Below, piece after piece: positions 42,585 through 51,449 of a stretch of 64,000 bases of DNA. Both the position numbers and the translations under genes were made by a program. This stretch comes from SAR202 cluster bacterium (GTDB taxonomy: Bacteria; Chloroflexota; Dehalococcoidia; Lucifugimonadales; UBA3495), in assembly GCA_013204585.1 (NCBI GenBank), contig JABMNL010000053.1:1-64000 (forward strand), in the 5' to 3' direction. Numbering within the stretch: the first letter of the stretch is position 1; each line of letters starts with the position of its first letter. The notes beneath the pieces were generated by a model that ran no database searches, had not been told where the DNA came from, and saw only the letters and a list, made by a program, of their open reading frames with translations.

Positions 42585-44480
42585 TTACCGCCGCACCCAC
42601 CAGACGAGGGCGGCCATGAGTCCCATGAGTCCCGGCAGGAATAGCCAGGACGAGAACCGGACGAAGTCGTATTCGTTGGCGTCTAGGTTGAACTCTCGGA
42701 AGGCAAATACCTTGGGTCGGATGGAAACCAAGGAGAAGTCTCCAACCAGGAAGTTGGCCGAATTTAAGAACAGGTCGGATCCGCCGCCCTGGGTGTAAGA
42801 GCTGTTGGACAGAAAATCGGAATCGCCAAAGACAATGATGTCGGAAATCTCTGACGGCTCAGGTTCGGATGTCGGAGGTTCTGCGCCTACCTGTCCCACA
42901 GAACGAACCAAGACCGCAGGCACGAAGGGGCCACGCTCGTCCGAATCGGCCCCGGCATCGGTGACGGGTTCGGTTCGATCGGGATCGTCAATCAGGTAGC
43001 TGGCGCTAGAAGTGGCGGCCAGAGGCAACCCGGAGCGTAACTGGTCTTGCAGTAAGGATATGGCGGTGGCTCCCGGCATGAATACTTCTTGCAATGCCTC
43101 CCCCTTGGGCAGGGTAATTTCCAGTGGCGCGTCGGGGTTGAATCTTTCCAAAGTTAGAGTTTGGGGTAAACCTGGAACCGAACCATCCACGTCCCGGATA
43201 TACCCGGTCGCAACCACAATGCCCCAATCGGCGAGGAAGTTCTTAAACGACACGGGTGTGTCGGGTTCGGCGAGGAAGATCATTCGGCCATGCTCTCTTC
43301 GTGGGGTGCCGTCCTTTGTGAAGCCTTCCAAAAACCGATCTAGAGCCTCGGCATGGGCCTCAGGTAAGCTGGATGATGGCCCGGCAATAATCACCAACGC
43401 GGCGTCGGCGGGCACCTCAACATCTACGTTGGTAGACCGCCAGATTAGTTCCTGCACTTGATAGTTGTCGCCTTCCAGTCCAGAGCGCACTGCGCCGTAG
43501 CCGTCGGAGGTGGCACTGTTGATATCATGTTCACCGTGACCGCTTAGGAAGTAGACCTGTTTTTGCTCGCCGCCGGTGGCAACTAAGGTGCTGGTGACCA
43601 GGTCTTGTTCCAGCTTGGTGTATTCGGCGTCAGTGGGCTGCAAAACGTCGAAGCGTTCGCTTTCCATACCTTCAATCACCACAATCTCAGTGACGAAACT
43701 GGTGGGCCGCGCGCCGAAGTATTTGCTCACGATTTCGGGTTGCAGGTCGGGGTCAATTACCCGGTAGGAGAACTTGCTCGAGCGGGAGGTGAACTCTTCT
43801 AGAGTGTTCACAACCTTGGCGCGTCTTTGGTTGAACTGATTGGCGGCACCGGCGGTATCGGGGTTGTCGGCTGGGTTGGTGTCATCCACCTTTTTGTAAA
43901 AAGCGGTGGCACGAACGTCCTCGTTCAGATTACTCAACACGTCTTTGGTGCGGTTGGCCAAGCTGAACTGGTTGGTGGCGGTGACGTCCATCCGACTGGA
44001 GTTCTCAAAGGATAAGACGTTGGCTACCACGATGATGCCCGTAAACGCCCCAATTAGTATTAAGGTGTTCACGCCGTAGCGTCCGGTGCGGCTGAAGAAC
44101 GCGGCCACCACGTTGCTGAAAAATACTGCGGCGACCAGGCCCAGCAACACCCCGCCAATGATGATGTCGATGTAACCGTAGAGGCGCATGGAGCTGACAA
44201 AGGCCACCACCGCGATTCCGGTGACTAAGCCAATGATGCCAGCGAAGACCATTGGACCGCCATAGGAGCCAATCCAGTCCATTGCCGGCTCGAACATGGT
44301 AATTAGCGGCTTGCTGAGAACCTCGCCAGTGCTTTCATCCTGGGACTGAGCCTCTTCTTGAGGGGACGCCGACTCAGGGCCTGAGCGCTCAGAGCGGCGA
44401 CGGCGGCGCCAGTCCCTGGGCTGTTGGTTCTCCGAGTTCGGCTCTTGGTTACCGGGTTCTTGATTAGATGAACTGGTCAT
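42585..44480 (-). CDS. GldG-like ABC-exporter auxiliary protein
   Basis: This 631-residue protein is of the Gld family (ABC-type uncharacterised transport, GldG-like). A polar, charged N-terminus of about 70 residues is followed by three membrane spans (about 75-160), a large extracytoplasmic region with YFLSGHGEHDINSATSDGYGAVRSGLEGDNYQVQEL and VIIAGPSSSLPEAHAEALDRFLEGF, and a C-terminal span (WLFLPGLMGLMAALVWWVRR). Family members pair with an ABC-2 permease and ATPase. The gene begins one base after the permease stop. The transported substrate is not known. Confidence 0.88.
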   Translation of the reverse strand: MTSSSNQEPGNQEPNSENQQPRDWRRRRRSERSGPESASPQEEAQSQDESTGEVLSKPLITMFEPAMDWIGSYGGPMVFAGIIGLVTGIAVVAFVSSMRLYGYIDIIIGGVLLGLVAAVFFSNVVAAFFSRTGRYGVNTLILIGAFTGIIVVANVLSFENSSRMDVTATNQFSLANRTKDVLSNLNEDVRATAFYKKVDDTNPADNPDTAGAANQFNQRRAKVVNTLEEFTSRSSKFSYRVIDPDLQPEIVSKYFGARPTSFVTEIVVIEGMESERFDVLQPTDAEYTKLEQDLVTSTLVATGGEQKQVYFLSGHGEHDINSATSDGYGAVRSGLEGDNYQVQELIWRSTNVDVEVPADAALVIIAGPSSSLPEAHAEALDRFLEGFTKDGTPRREHGRMIFLAEPDTPVSFKNFLADWGIVVATGYIRDVDGSVPGLPQTLTLERFNPDAPLEITLPKGEALQEVFMPGATAISLLQDQLRSGLPLAATSSASYLIDDPDRTEPVTDAGADSDERGPFVPAVLVRSVGQVGAEPPTSEPEPSEISDIIVFGDSDFLSNSSYTQGGGSDLFLNSANFLVGDFSLVSIRPKVFAFREFNLDANEYDFVRFSSWLFLPGLMGLMAALVWWVRR

Positions 44481-44481
44481 G

Positions 44482-45195
44482 TTAGCGCCACCTACGGGAT
44501 TCTAGGGAGCGGATGGACAGGAACAAGAAGAAAGCAATAACGCTTAGGTAGTAGACGATGTTCGTGGTGTCAATCACACCGCGCGCAAAGTCGCTGAAGT
44601 GTCCGCGCAAACCCATTTCGCCGATAATCTCGCCGACGCCACCACCAACCGCGCCAGAGGCCCGGTCGGCAAAGAACATCGCCAGCAGAATTCCCATGGC
44701 GACCACTGCGGCCACAATCTGGTTATTGGTTAACGTGGACGTAAGCAACCCAATCGCCAAGGCTGCCGAGCCGTACAGAATCAGCCCAAGGTAACCAGCG
44801 TAGATGGGGCCGGGGTCTGGGCTGGCATAGACAAAGAGCAAAATCGCGTAGAAGAACGACAGGGCCACCAACACGAAGAAGAACACCAGGCTGGCGACGT
44901 ATTTGCCGACAATGACCTCCCAGTCTCTAACCGGGGAAGTTAATAACAGTTCGATAGTGCCCAGCTTGCTCTCCTCGGCCAGCAGCCGCATGGTGAGCGC
45001 CGGGGCCAGGAGGACGAACACAATGATTGCGCCATCAAAGAAGGGCGTTAGTGTCGCTTCGGGGAATGGGTCGCCTAAATCCTGAGTGAAAAAGAAGCCA
45101 GTCAGCGCCAGAAATATCAGGCCTACGATGTAAGCTGTCGGACTACTGAAATATAGCTGAATCTCTTTCCAGGCTACGGCCTGGGCAGTCCTCAT
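44482..45195 (-). CDS. ABC-2 type permease (GldF-like)
   Basis: This 237-residue ABC permease has six hydrophobic segments. It starts MRTAQAVAWKEIQLYFSSPTAYIVGLIFLALTGFFF, the usual opening of GldF/NosY-like permeases, and contains LTMRLLAEESKLGTIELLLTSPVRDWEVIVGKY, the conserved cytoplasmic loop. It lies two bases after the ATPase gene and one before the GldG-like gene, forming a three-gene exporter unit. Confidence 0.9.
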   Translation of the reverse strand: MRTAQAVAWKEIQLYFSSPTAYIVGLIFLALTGFFFTQDLGDPFPEATLTPFFDGAIIVFVLLAPALTMRLLAEESKLGTIELLLTSPVRDWEVIVGKYVASLVFFFVLVALSFFYAILLFVYASPDPGPIYAGYLGLILYGSAALAIGLLTSTLTNNQIVAAVVAMGILLAMFFADRASGAVGGGVGEIIGEMGLRGHFSDFARGVIDTTNIVYYLSVIAFFLFLSIRSLESRRWR

Positions 45196-45197
45196 TC

Positions 45198-46145
45198 TTA
45201 AAGCTCCTCGTGGGTGGTGAGACGGAGGAAAATCTCTTCTAGGCTCATGCCAACAAGCTGTAGGCCCCGTAGGCTCCAGCCGCTGCTGATTACTGCTTGA
45301 GAGATTTCGTCCCGTAGGTCTTGTCCCGATTGGGCCTGGATGACGTAGATATGCCGGCCATTGTTGTTGGTGTGGGTGACGTCGTTGACGCCCTTTATCT
45401 TCTTCAGGGCTGGTAGCACCTCTGCGGCAGGCCCACCGACCTCAACCTCCAGTCGTTCTACTCCCTGCAACCCTGCTGCCAGGTTCTTGGGGGTGTCCTC
45501 GGCCACGATGCGTCCTTCATGGATAATCAAGACACGCTCGCAAATCATGCTAACTTCGGGCAGGATGTGGCTGCTCAACACAACTGTCTGGTTGCGGCCA
45601 AGTTCCTGAATCAGTTTCCGGGTCTCGACCACCTGGATAGGGTCGATGCCGATGGTGGGCTCGTCCAGCACCAGCACTTGGGGCTCGTGCAGAATGGCTT
45701 GGGCGATGCCGACACGCTGGCGGAAGCCTTTGGAGAGTTTGCCTATCTGGGTCTTGCGGTAGTCGCCCAACCGGACAACATCAATCACGTCGCCCAGGCG
45801 GGATTTTATGGCTGCGGCAGACATGCCCCTTAGGGTGCCCATGTATTTCAGATAGCTGGTCACCGACATGTCGGTATACAGCGGCACGGTCTCTGGTAAG
45901 TATCCGACCCGGCGGCGTGCTTCCAAAGACTGTTCAACCACGTCGAAGCCGTCCAGCGTTACCTTGCCCCTCGTCGGGGGTAAGTAGCCGGTTAGGATGC
46001 GCATGGTGGTCGTTTTCCCGGCGCCGTTGGGCCCCAGAAAACCTAATATCTCGCCTTTCTTTACGTCGAAGCTGACGTCTTGAATGGCAGGGTAGGGACC
46101 GTAGTAGTGGGTCAGGCTTTCAGCCCGAATCATGTCCGACTGCAA
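45198..46145 (-). CDS. ABC transporter ATP-binding protein (GldA-like)
   Basis: This 315-residue ATPase powers the exporter encoded downstream. Walker A is GFLGPNGAGKTTTMRIL, the signature is KLSKGFRQRVGIAQAI, Walker B is VLVLDEPTIGIDP, and the H-loop is VLSSHIL. A C-terminal regulatory extension of about 90 residues follows, as in GldA/NatA-type proteins. The ATG of MIRAESLTHYYG (46133) is an alternative start. It is divergent from speD. Confidence 0.92.
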   Translation of the reverse strand: MQSDMIRAESLTHYYGPYPAIQDVSFDVKKGEILGFLGPNGAGKTTTMRILTGYLPPTRGKVTLDGFDVVEQSLEARRRVGYLPETVPLYTDMSVTSYLKYMGTLRGMSAAAIKSRLGDVIDVVRLGDYRKTQIGKLSKGFRQRVGIAQAILHEPQVLVLDEPTIGIDPIQVVETRKLIQELGRNQTVVLSSHILPEVSMICERVLIIHEGRIVAEDTPKNLAAGLQGVERLEVEVGGPAAEVLPALKKIKGVNDVTHTNNNGRHIYVIQAQSGQDLRDEISQAVISSGWSLRGLQLVGMSLEEIFLRLTTHEEL

Positions 46146-46200
46146 TCGTTTGTCCGTCGTGGGGCCCGCCTAAGCGAACCAAAATTTATTCCGATTGTGC

Positions 46201-46228
46201 TTGGCCACAAGCGATGATATTCTATATA
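46201..46228 (+). promoter_or_regulatory. Predicted promoter of speD-speB
   Basis: TTGGCC (46201-46206) and TATATA (46223-46228) are separated by 16 bases. A start near 46235 gives a leader of about 60 nt to the speD ATG at 46296. Confidence 0.4.
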
Positions 46229-46295
46229 ACTGGATTTGCCAAGGAGCGCGATTTCGTTAATTGGCATAACCATACCGTATTTGCCCGGAGGTTGG

Positions 46296-46727
46296 ATGCA
46301 CCTGGTTATCGATGGCTATGGCGGCGATGTCGACAAGATGTGGGACGAAGAATTGGTCCGAAATTTCTTGTACCAATACCCTGATTCCTTGGACATGACA
46401 CGCATAACCGAGCCCAAAGTGTTGAAATATGAAGCCCCCAAGCCCGAAGATTCAGGTGTCTCAGGGTTTGTGATTATCGCCGAGAGCCACATTAGCATTC
46501 ATACCTTTCCTCGCAAAGAGTACCTCAACATCGATATATTTTCCTGCCAGCCCTTTAATCATGAGCGAGCGCTGGAAGATGTTAGAGACCTTTTCGACCT
46601 GGCAGACGCGAAGACATGGCTGCTGGACCGTGGCTTGGAATGGCTGGATGAACGTCAAGGCCTGGCCGAAGCCCAATATCAGCGCGCCACTCTAGAGGCT
46701 GGAGGGCAGGGCTCGAACCGTGCCTGA
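46296..46727 (+). CDS. speD: S-adenosylmethionine decarboxylase proenzyme
   Basis: SpeD makes decarboxylated AdoMet, the aminopropyl donor for spermidine. The proenzyme cleaves itself before a serine to form the pyruvoyl group; the site is AESHISIHTFPRKEYLNIDIFSC. I use the ATG at 46296 (MHLVIDGYGGD), because GGAGGTT lies immediately before it; this gives 143 residues. The tracked ORF adds 20 residues. speB starts inside its last codons (8-bp overlap). Confidence 0.93.
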   Translation: MHLVIDGYGGDVDKMWDEELVRNFLYQYPDSLDMTRITEPKVLKYEAPKPEDSGVSGFVIIAESHISIHTFPRKEYLNIDIFSCQPFNHERALEDVRDLFDLADAKTWLLDRGLEWLDERQGLAEAQYQRATLEAGGQGSNRA

Positions 46728-47628
46728 CACCGGGTCCAGCGCAGGTGAATCCATTTGGATACCCCATAACTTCCTCGCTTTGCCCCAGGAACAGTCCTCA
46801 TTAGAGGCTGCCCAGGTAGTGCTCATCCCCGTCCCTTACGACAGTACAACCTCCTTTAGAAGTGGCTCACGGGAAGGCCCCGAGGCCATTATCTCTGCGT
46901 CCTACGGTCTTGAAGATTACGACTTCGAGCTCGAATTGGATGTAGCAAGTATCGGCATCCACACCACCGATGCCTTGGAACCCCACATGGCTGGCCCCGG
47001 CCCGATGACCGACCGCATTAAAAATGCAGTGGCAGGTTATTTGGAGACGGGAAAGACCGTTGGACTGCTGGGCGGCGAGCATTCAATTACCATCGGTTCG
47101 GTACAAGCACACGTCGATGCGTACCCTTCCCTTTCAGTGTTGTACTTGGACGCCCACGCCGACATGCGCAACGAATATATGGGCACACCATTTGGGCATG
47201 CATCTGCTGCCCGGCGGGCTTACGAGTGCTGCCCCGTAGTCTTGGTCGGCCAGCGTAGTCTGTGTCAGGAAGAGCATGATTTCATCCGAGACAACAATGT
47301 GCCCGTCTGGTACTGGGACCCCAACTCGCACCGTAGTTCTGCCGAAAGCGTTCTGGACAGCCTTAGCGATACGGTCTACGTGAGCGTTGATTTGGACGTT
47401 TTAGACCCTGCGTTGATGCCAGCGGTGGGCACCCCAGAGCCGGGTGGCCTGGCCTGGCACCAATTGGTTTCTCTGCTGGGCAAGGTCGCCGAGTCGCGCC
47501 AAATCGTGGGTTTCGACGTTTGCGAACTAGCGCCTGCCGACGGGCCTCCCGCCTGCTCCTACACCGCCGCGAAGCTGGTTTACAAACTGGTGGCCTACGC
47601 CCGTGGGAAAAACAACTCCGGCGACTGA
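46720..47628 (+). CDS. speB: Agmatinase-family ureohydrolase
   Basis: This 302-residue ureohydrolase removes urea from agmatine or an aminopropyl derivative of it. The metal-binding motifs are GLLGGEHSITIG, YLDAHADMRNEY and SVDLDVLDPALMPAVGTPEPGGL, all intact. The start is GTG inside the speD gene. Pairing with speD, with no ornithine decarboxylase or speE beside it, fits the route in which agmatine is first aminopropylated and then hydrolysed to spermidine; that is inference. Confidence 0.9.
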   Translation: MPDTGSSAGESIWIPHNFLALPQEQSSLEAAQVVLIPVPYDSTTSFRSGSREGPEAIISASYGLEDYDFELELDVASIGIHTTDALEPHMAGPGPMTDRIKNAVAGYLETGKTVGLLGGEHSITIGSVQAHVDAYPSLSVLYLDAHADMRNEYMGTPFGHASAARRAYECCPVVLVGQRSLCQEEHDFIRDNNVPVWYWDPNSHRSSAESVLDSLSDTVYVSVDLDVLDPALMPAVGTPEPGGLAWHQLVSLLGKVAESRQIVGFDVCELAPADGPPACSYTAAKLVYKLVAYARGKNNSGD

Positions 47629-47724
47629 ATACCAGCCCATTGGCTGTGGCGGCCTTGTTGGTCGATGTGAGATGCTCAATTAAGAGCATAGGTTGGCTGG
47701 GTCTCAGCTTCGGGTTTTAATTAA

Positions 47725-48426
47725 ATGGGTGCATCGCTGCGTTTAGGCCGGGTATTCGGCATTCCGATAGAAGTGAACATCAGTTGGGTGTTCGTCTTTC
47801 TGTTGCTCACCTTTTTGCTCGCCGACCAGTTCGATGATGCGCGGTTGCGTTGGCCTGCGGCGCAACGGTGGTCGGTTGCCGGGATCACGGTGTTACTGTT
47901 CTTCCTTTCGGTTTTGGCCCACGAACTTAGCCACAGCGTCATGGCCCTCAGCAAAGGGATACCCGTTAAGAGCATCACCCTCTTCATCTTTGGCGGCGTT
48001 TCCCAATTGGAGCATGATCCCGAACGGCCCATTACCGAATTCGCCGTAGCCGTTGTAGGCCCGCTGAGCAGTATCGTGTTGGCGGTCGTTTTCGGCGGAG
48101 TCTGGTACTTGTTGGGCCGAGGCGATTCACCATTGGAAGTGGTGCTGCTGCTTTTGGCCTGGACCAATTTGAGTCTGGGCGTGTTCAATCTGGTGCCTGG
48201 CTTTCCCTTGGACGGCGGCCGTTTGTTGCGTGCCGGTGTCTGGGGAATGACCGGAAATTACCACCGGGCGACGCAAATCTCGGCCCGGTTTGGTCAGGTA
48301 GTGGGCGGGGCAATGGTCTTGGGCGGTGTGGCCCTGGCATATTTTGTTGAGCCAGTGGATGGTGTGTGGATTGGTATCGTAGGACTTTTCTTGTTCTCGA
48401 TAGCCAGGAGCAGCTATCCTAAGTAA
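47725..48426 (+). CDS. Site-2 protease family (M50) zinc metalloprotease
   Basis: This 233-residue membrane protease cuts substrates inside the membrane. The zinc motif HELSHSVMAL lies in a hydrophobic segment near residue 72, and the second motif NLVPGFPLDGGRLLRAG supplies the third ligand. About six spans are visible. The length is typical of the short S2P homologues with no PDZ or CBS domain. The substrate is unknown; an anti-sigma factor is present in the window but not adjacent. Confidence 0.88.
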   Translation: MGASLRLGRVFGIPIEVNISWVFVFLLLTFLLADQFDDARLRWPAAQRWSVAGITVLLFFLSVLAHELSHSVMALSKGIPVKSITLFIFGGVSQLEHDPERPITEFAVAVVGPLSSIVLAVVFGGVWYLLGRGDSPLEVVLLLLAWTNLSLGVFNLVPGFPLDGGRLLRAGVWGMTGNYHRATQISARFGQVVGGAMVLGGVALAYFVEPVDGVWIGIVGLFLFSIARSSYPK

Positions 48427-48585
48427 GCTCGTATTCGACTATTTGGCCGGTCAGGTTATTGCGCCCGGTCTACGGCTGTGCAGCCCCAGCTATGCTAAAA
48501 TAGCTTCACAAGCGAATTGCGGCCAGTGTGGCTGGCTCTAGTCCCGGCCCCGGCTAATAAAGATTCAATAAAAATATGGATAAAC

Positions 48586-49779
48586 ATGACGGTTGAAGGC
48601 ACAGTCTACCTAGACCACGCAGGCACGACGCCCCTAGACCCCAAGGTTCTAGAGGCGATGATTCCCTATTTCACGCAGCGTTTCGGCAACCCTTCCAGCC
48701 TCCACTCGGTGGGTCAAGAGGCCCGTTATGCGTTGGATGAGGCCCGGGAGCGGGTGGCTGGCGTCCTCAATTGCCGGGCCAGGGAAGTGGTTTTTACTGG
48801 TGGCGGGACTGAGTCAGACAACTCGGCAATTCATGGCGTCGCTACCGCCTTGCTGGAGACTGGGAACCACATCATCACCTCTAGCGTGGAGCACCATGCA
48901 GTGTTGCACGCCTGTCAGAACTTGGAGTCCCAGGGATTTGAAGTCACCTATCTGCCGGTGGATGCCGACGGCATGGTGCAGCCGGAGGCGGTCTACAACG
49001 CCATTAACGAGCGCACCACCCTGGTTACCATCATGTACGGCAATAACGAGATTGGGACCATCAATCCCGTCTCTGAGATTTCCAAGGTCATCAAGCAACG
49101 GGCTACAGAGCTTTCCCGGACCATTGTGTTTCACTCCGACGCCGTGCAGGCCGCCGGTTTCTTGGATTTAGACGTTGCCAAACTCGGAGTCGACTTGTTG
49201 AGCCTGTCTGGGCACAAGTTCCACGGCCCCAAGGGTACCGGCGTGCTTTACATAAAGCGAGCCACCGCCTATCTGCCGCTAATCCTTGGCGGCGGACAGG
49301 AACGGGAACGCCGTTCCGGCACTGAAAACATACCGGGCATAATCGGTCTATCGTTGGCCTTAGAAGCGGCCAACAGCAAACGAGAAGAGACCAGTAAACA
49401 CTGCGCTGCCCTTCGGGACCGAATCATAGAGGCGGTATTGGAGCAGATTCCTGGCAGTCGCTTGAACGGCCACATCACTCAAAGGTTGCCTAACAATGCC
49501 AACTTCTCCTTTACGGGAGTTGAAGGCGAGCCCATCTTGCTGGGTCTAGACATGGCGGGCATCGCCGCCTCTAGCGGCAGCGCCTGTAGTTCCGGCTCTT
49601 TGGAGCCTTCCCACGTTCTGCTGGCTCTGGGCCAATCGGCAGAAATCGCGCGCGGCAGTCTCCGGATTACCTTGGGCCGAGACAACACAGAAGAAGAAAT
49701 TGAATACCTGCTGGAAGTATTGGTGGAATTGGTTCAGCGTTTGCGCCAATTGCCCAGTCTCACCACAGTCCGACCGTGA
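48586..49779 (+). CDS. Cysteine desulfurase (NifS/IscS-like)
   Basis: This PLP enzyme removes sulfur from cysteine for Fe-S clusters and tRNA thiolation. The 397 residues start at the ATG at 48586 ([18 protein letters not shown]); 23 residues upstream in the track are not plausible. EHHAVLHAC contains the PLP-stacking histidine, [14 protein letters not shown] has the PLP lysine, and [17 protein letters not shown] carries the catalytic cysteine loop. No iscU, sufU or mnmA gene is next to it. An ortholog-level name cannot be given. Confidence 0.93.
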   Translation: MTVEGTVYLDHAGTTPLDPKVLEAMIPYFTQRFGNPSSLHSVGQEARYALDEARERVAGVLNCRAREVVFTGGGTESDNSAIHGVATALLETGNHIITSSVEHHAVLHACQNLESQGFEVTYLPVDADGMVQPEAVYNAINERTTLVTIMYGNNEIGTINPVSEISKVIKQRATELSRTIVFHSDAVQAAGFLDLDVAKLGVDLLSLSGHKFHGPKGTGVLYIKRATAYLPLILGGGQERERRSGTENIPGIIGLSLALEAANSKREETSKHCAALRDRIIEAVLEQIPGSRLNGHITQRLPNNANFSFTGVEGEPILLGLDMAGIAASSGSACSSGSLEPSHVLLALGQSAEIARGSLRITLGRDNTEEEIEYLLEVLVELVQRLRQLPSLTTVRP

Positions 49780-49854
49780 GCCCGTTTCAGCTAACGATGT
49801 CCAACCTTCCTTTGGCGTACCGCATTCATAATTTCGATTATATGGAGGAAGAGC

Positions 49855-50676
49855 TTGATATCTAGGCGTTTGCTCTTTTGGCTCGCTCTGATTTTGGCCC
49901 CTTTCTTGCTTGCGGCGTGTAGCGAGACGTCGGCATCGCTGGGCCAATACCACGAGGGACGGATTCTGATGCTGAACGTGGTACGTATTGATACCACCGA
50001 TGAACTCCTCTATTCGACCATTGACCCCTCTGATGTTGTACACACCTGGCGGATGCAGCCGTCTGAAGAAGGTATGGAATTGGTGTTGATGCGCATCAAG
50101 GTGGAGAATCACATTGCCGTCAACGCAGTCTTCGAGGCCAATGAACAGGCCGCCATATTAAGGGACTACTTCGAAAATGATTACCGCCCCCTAAGTGTTG
50201 CGGGTTCCATTTATTTGGACCGGCGCGGTCAGGCCGAAGCTTCGGTGAGCGTGGAGGGTGGCAAGTGCACGGACCACCCTAGGCTGGTGATAAACGCCGG
50301 GACCAATGTTCAGTGGAACAACGACGGTGACACCAGTTCGGCCATCCAGTTCGGCCCAGGTGTCTTGCCAGGATTTGGCGACGAGCTAGTCGAGATAGCA
50401 CCGGGCGCTTCGGTCTCCCACCGGTTCGACCAGACGGGTACCTTCCAATATGAATGTAGCGGCGGCGAAGGACAGGCCCAACAAGCGGAGGTGGTGGTCG
50501 AAGACGCGAGTTCAATCCGGGGCAAGAAAGAGAACAACATCCTTTTCCTTGAGGGCCCATTTCAGTTGACCAAGGATACTGGAGTGGACGGCTGGATGAT
50601 ATTCGAAGCCCCCAAAGATACCAAATTCCGGGATCTGCGTTGGCGGGCCGGAGACAGCATTACCGTCCGGTTCTGA
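49855..50676 (+). CDS. Lipoprotein with cupredoxin-like domain
   Basis: This 273-residue lipoprotein has the lipobox LLAAC at about residues 18-22. A DUF4352-like beta domain follows (EGRILMLNVVRIDTTDELL... VLMRIKVENHIAVNAVFEANEQAAILRDYFENDYRP). A cupredoxin-like segment at about 140-215 has VINAGTNVQWNNDGDTSSAIQFGPG and FDQTGTFQYECSGG. A type 1 copper site would need His-Cys-His-Met; one cysteine is present but the first histidine position reads DTSS, so copper binding is doubtful. The start is TTG with GGAGGA just upstream. The function is unknown. Confidence 0.65.
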   Translation: MISRRLLFWLALILAPFLLAACSETSASLGQYHEGRILMLNVVRIDTTDELLYSTIDPSDVVHTWRMQPSEEGMELVLMRIKVENHIAVNAVFEANEQAAILRDYFENDYRPLSVAGSIYLDRRGQAEASVSVEGGKCTDHPRLVINAGTNVQWNNDGDTSSAIQFGPGVLPGFGDELVEIAPGASVSHRFDQTGTFQYECSGGEGQAQQAEVVVEDASSIRGKKENNILFLEGPFQLTKDTGVDGWMIFEAPKDTKFRDLRWRAGDSITVRF

Positions 50677-50793
50677 CCGGTTCTAGTTCGATCTCGACCC
50701 TTAGTCCCTTCGAATCATCCCCATAAATACCTACCGGTAGCCCGGCCATCTCCGTTGGTCTCGGGTTAGAATTTAGTCCATAGCTGACTGGGA

Positions 50794-51435
50794 GTGTCTA
50801 TGCGCCGGTATATGGACCTACTTTTCTTTGGTGGGGAGCGACGGGAGAAGCAGAGCGCTCCACCTACAGTTTGGCGCAGACTATTTCACATAGTCGCCGG
50901 TTCTTCTATTCCCATTGCTGGCCTATTTCTTACTGAGACGACCATGGTTTGGGCGTTGTCTGTCTTGGCTGCGGGCGGTCTGGTATTGGAGTTGGCCCGG
51001 TTCAACCTGCCCTGGCTTAACCGTATCTATACCGGACTGCTGGCCCCTCTGCTGAAGTCGGATGAGGCCGGGCACATCACTGGGGCAACCTACATGGTGA
51101 TTGCGGCCCTGCTGGTCTACGTGCTCTTTGGCGAAGTAGTGGCCATACCGGCGATGTTCTTCTTGTCCTTGGGAGACCCGGCGGCGGCATTGGTGGGACG
51201 GCGCATGCCGGGGCCTAGAATAATGGGCAAATCTCCCCTGGGCACGGCAGCGTTCATTGGGGTTGGGGCTGGAATTGCTGCGGTCTTAATCGGGGCCAAC
51301 GGCATCGAGCACCATTGGGCTATTTGGGTGGGCGCAGGGGTGGCTGGGGTAGTGGAACTGGCTTCGATTCCGCCGGATGACAACCTGGCGGTGCCGCTGT
51401 TGGCGGGCACGGCCATGCACTTCTTGGGCGTCTAA
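50794..51435 (+). CDS. Polyprenol/phytol kinase-like membrane protein
   Basis: This 213-residue integral membrane protein resembles the dolichol/phytol kinase and CDP-diglyceride synthetase-like group. About six spans are visible. The conserved segment FFLSLGDPAAALVGRRMPGPRIMGKSPLGTAAF corresponds to the family's DxAA-x(n)-G(R/K)-x(n)-K-x(6)-G pattern. Such enzymes use CTP to phosphorylate an isoprenoid alcohol. The substrate is not known. Possible starts are the GTG at 50794 and the ATG at 50800. Confidence 0.75.
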   Translation: MSMRRYMDLLFFGGERREKQSAPPTVWRRLFHIVAGSSIPIAGLFLTETTMVWALSVLAAGGLVLELARFNLPWLNRIYTGLLAPLLKSDEAGHITGATYMVIAALLVYVLFGEVVAIPAMFFLSLGDPAAALVGRRMPGPRIMGKSPLGTAAFIGVGAGIAAVLIGANGIEHHWAIWVGAGVAGVVELASIPPDDNLAVPLLAGTAMHFLGV

Positions 51436-51449
51436 TTTAAGGGCTTTGG

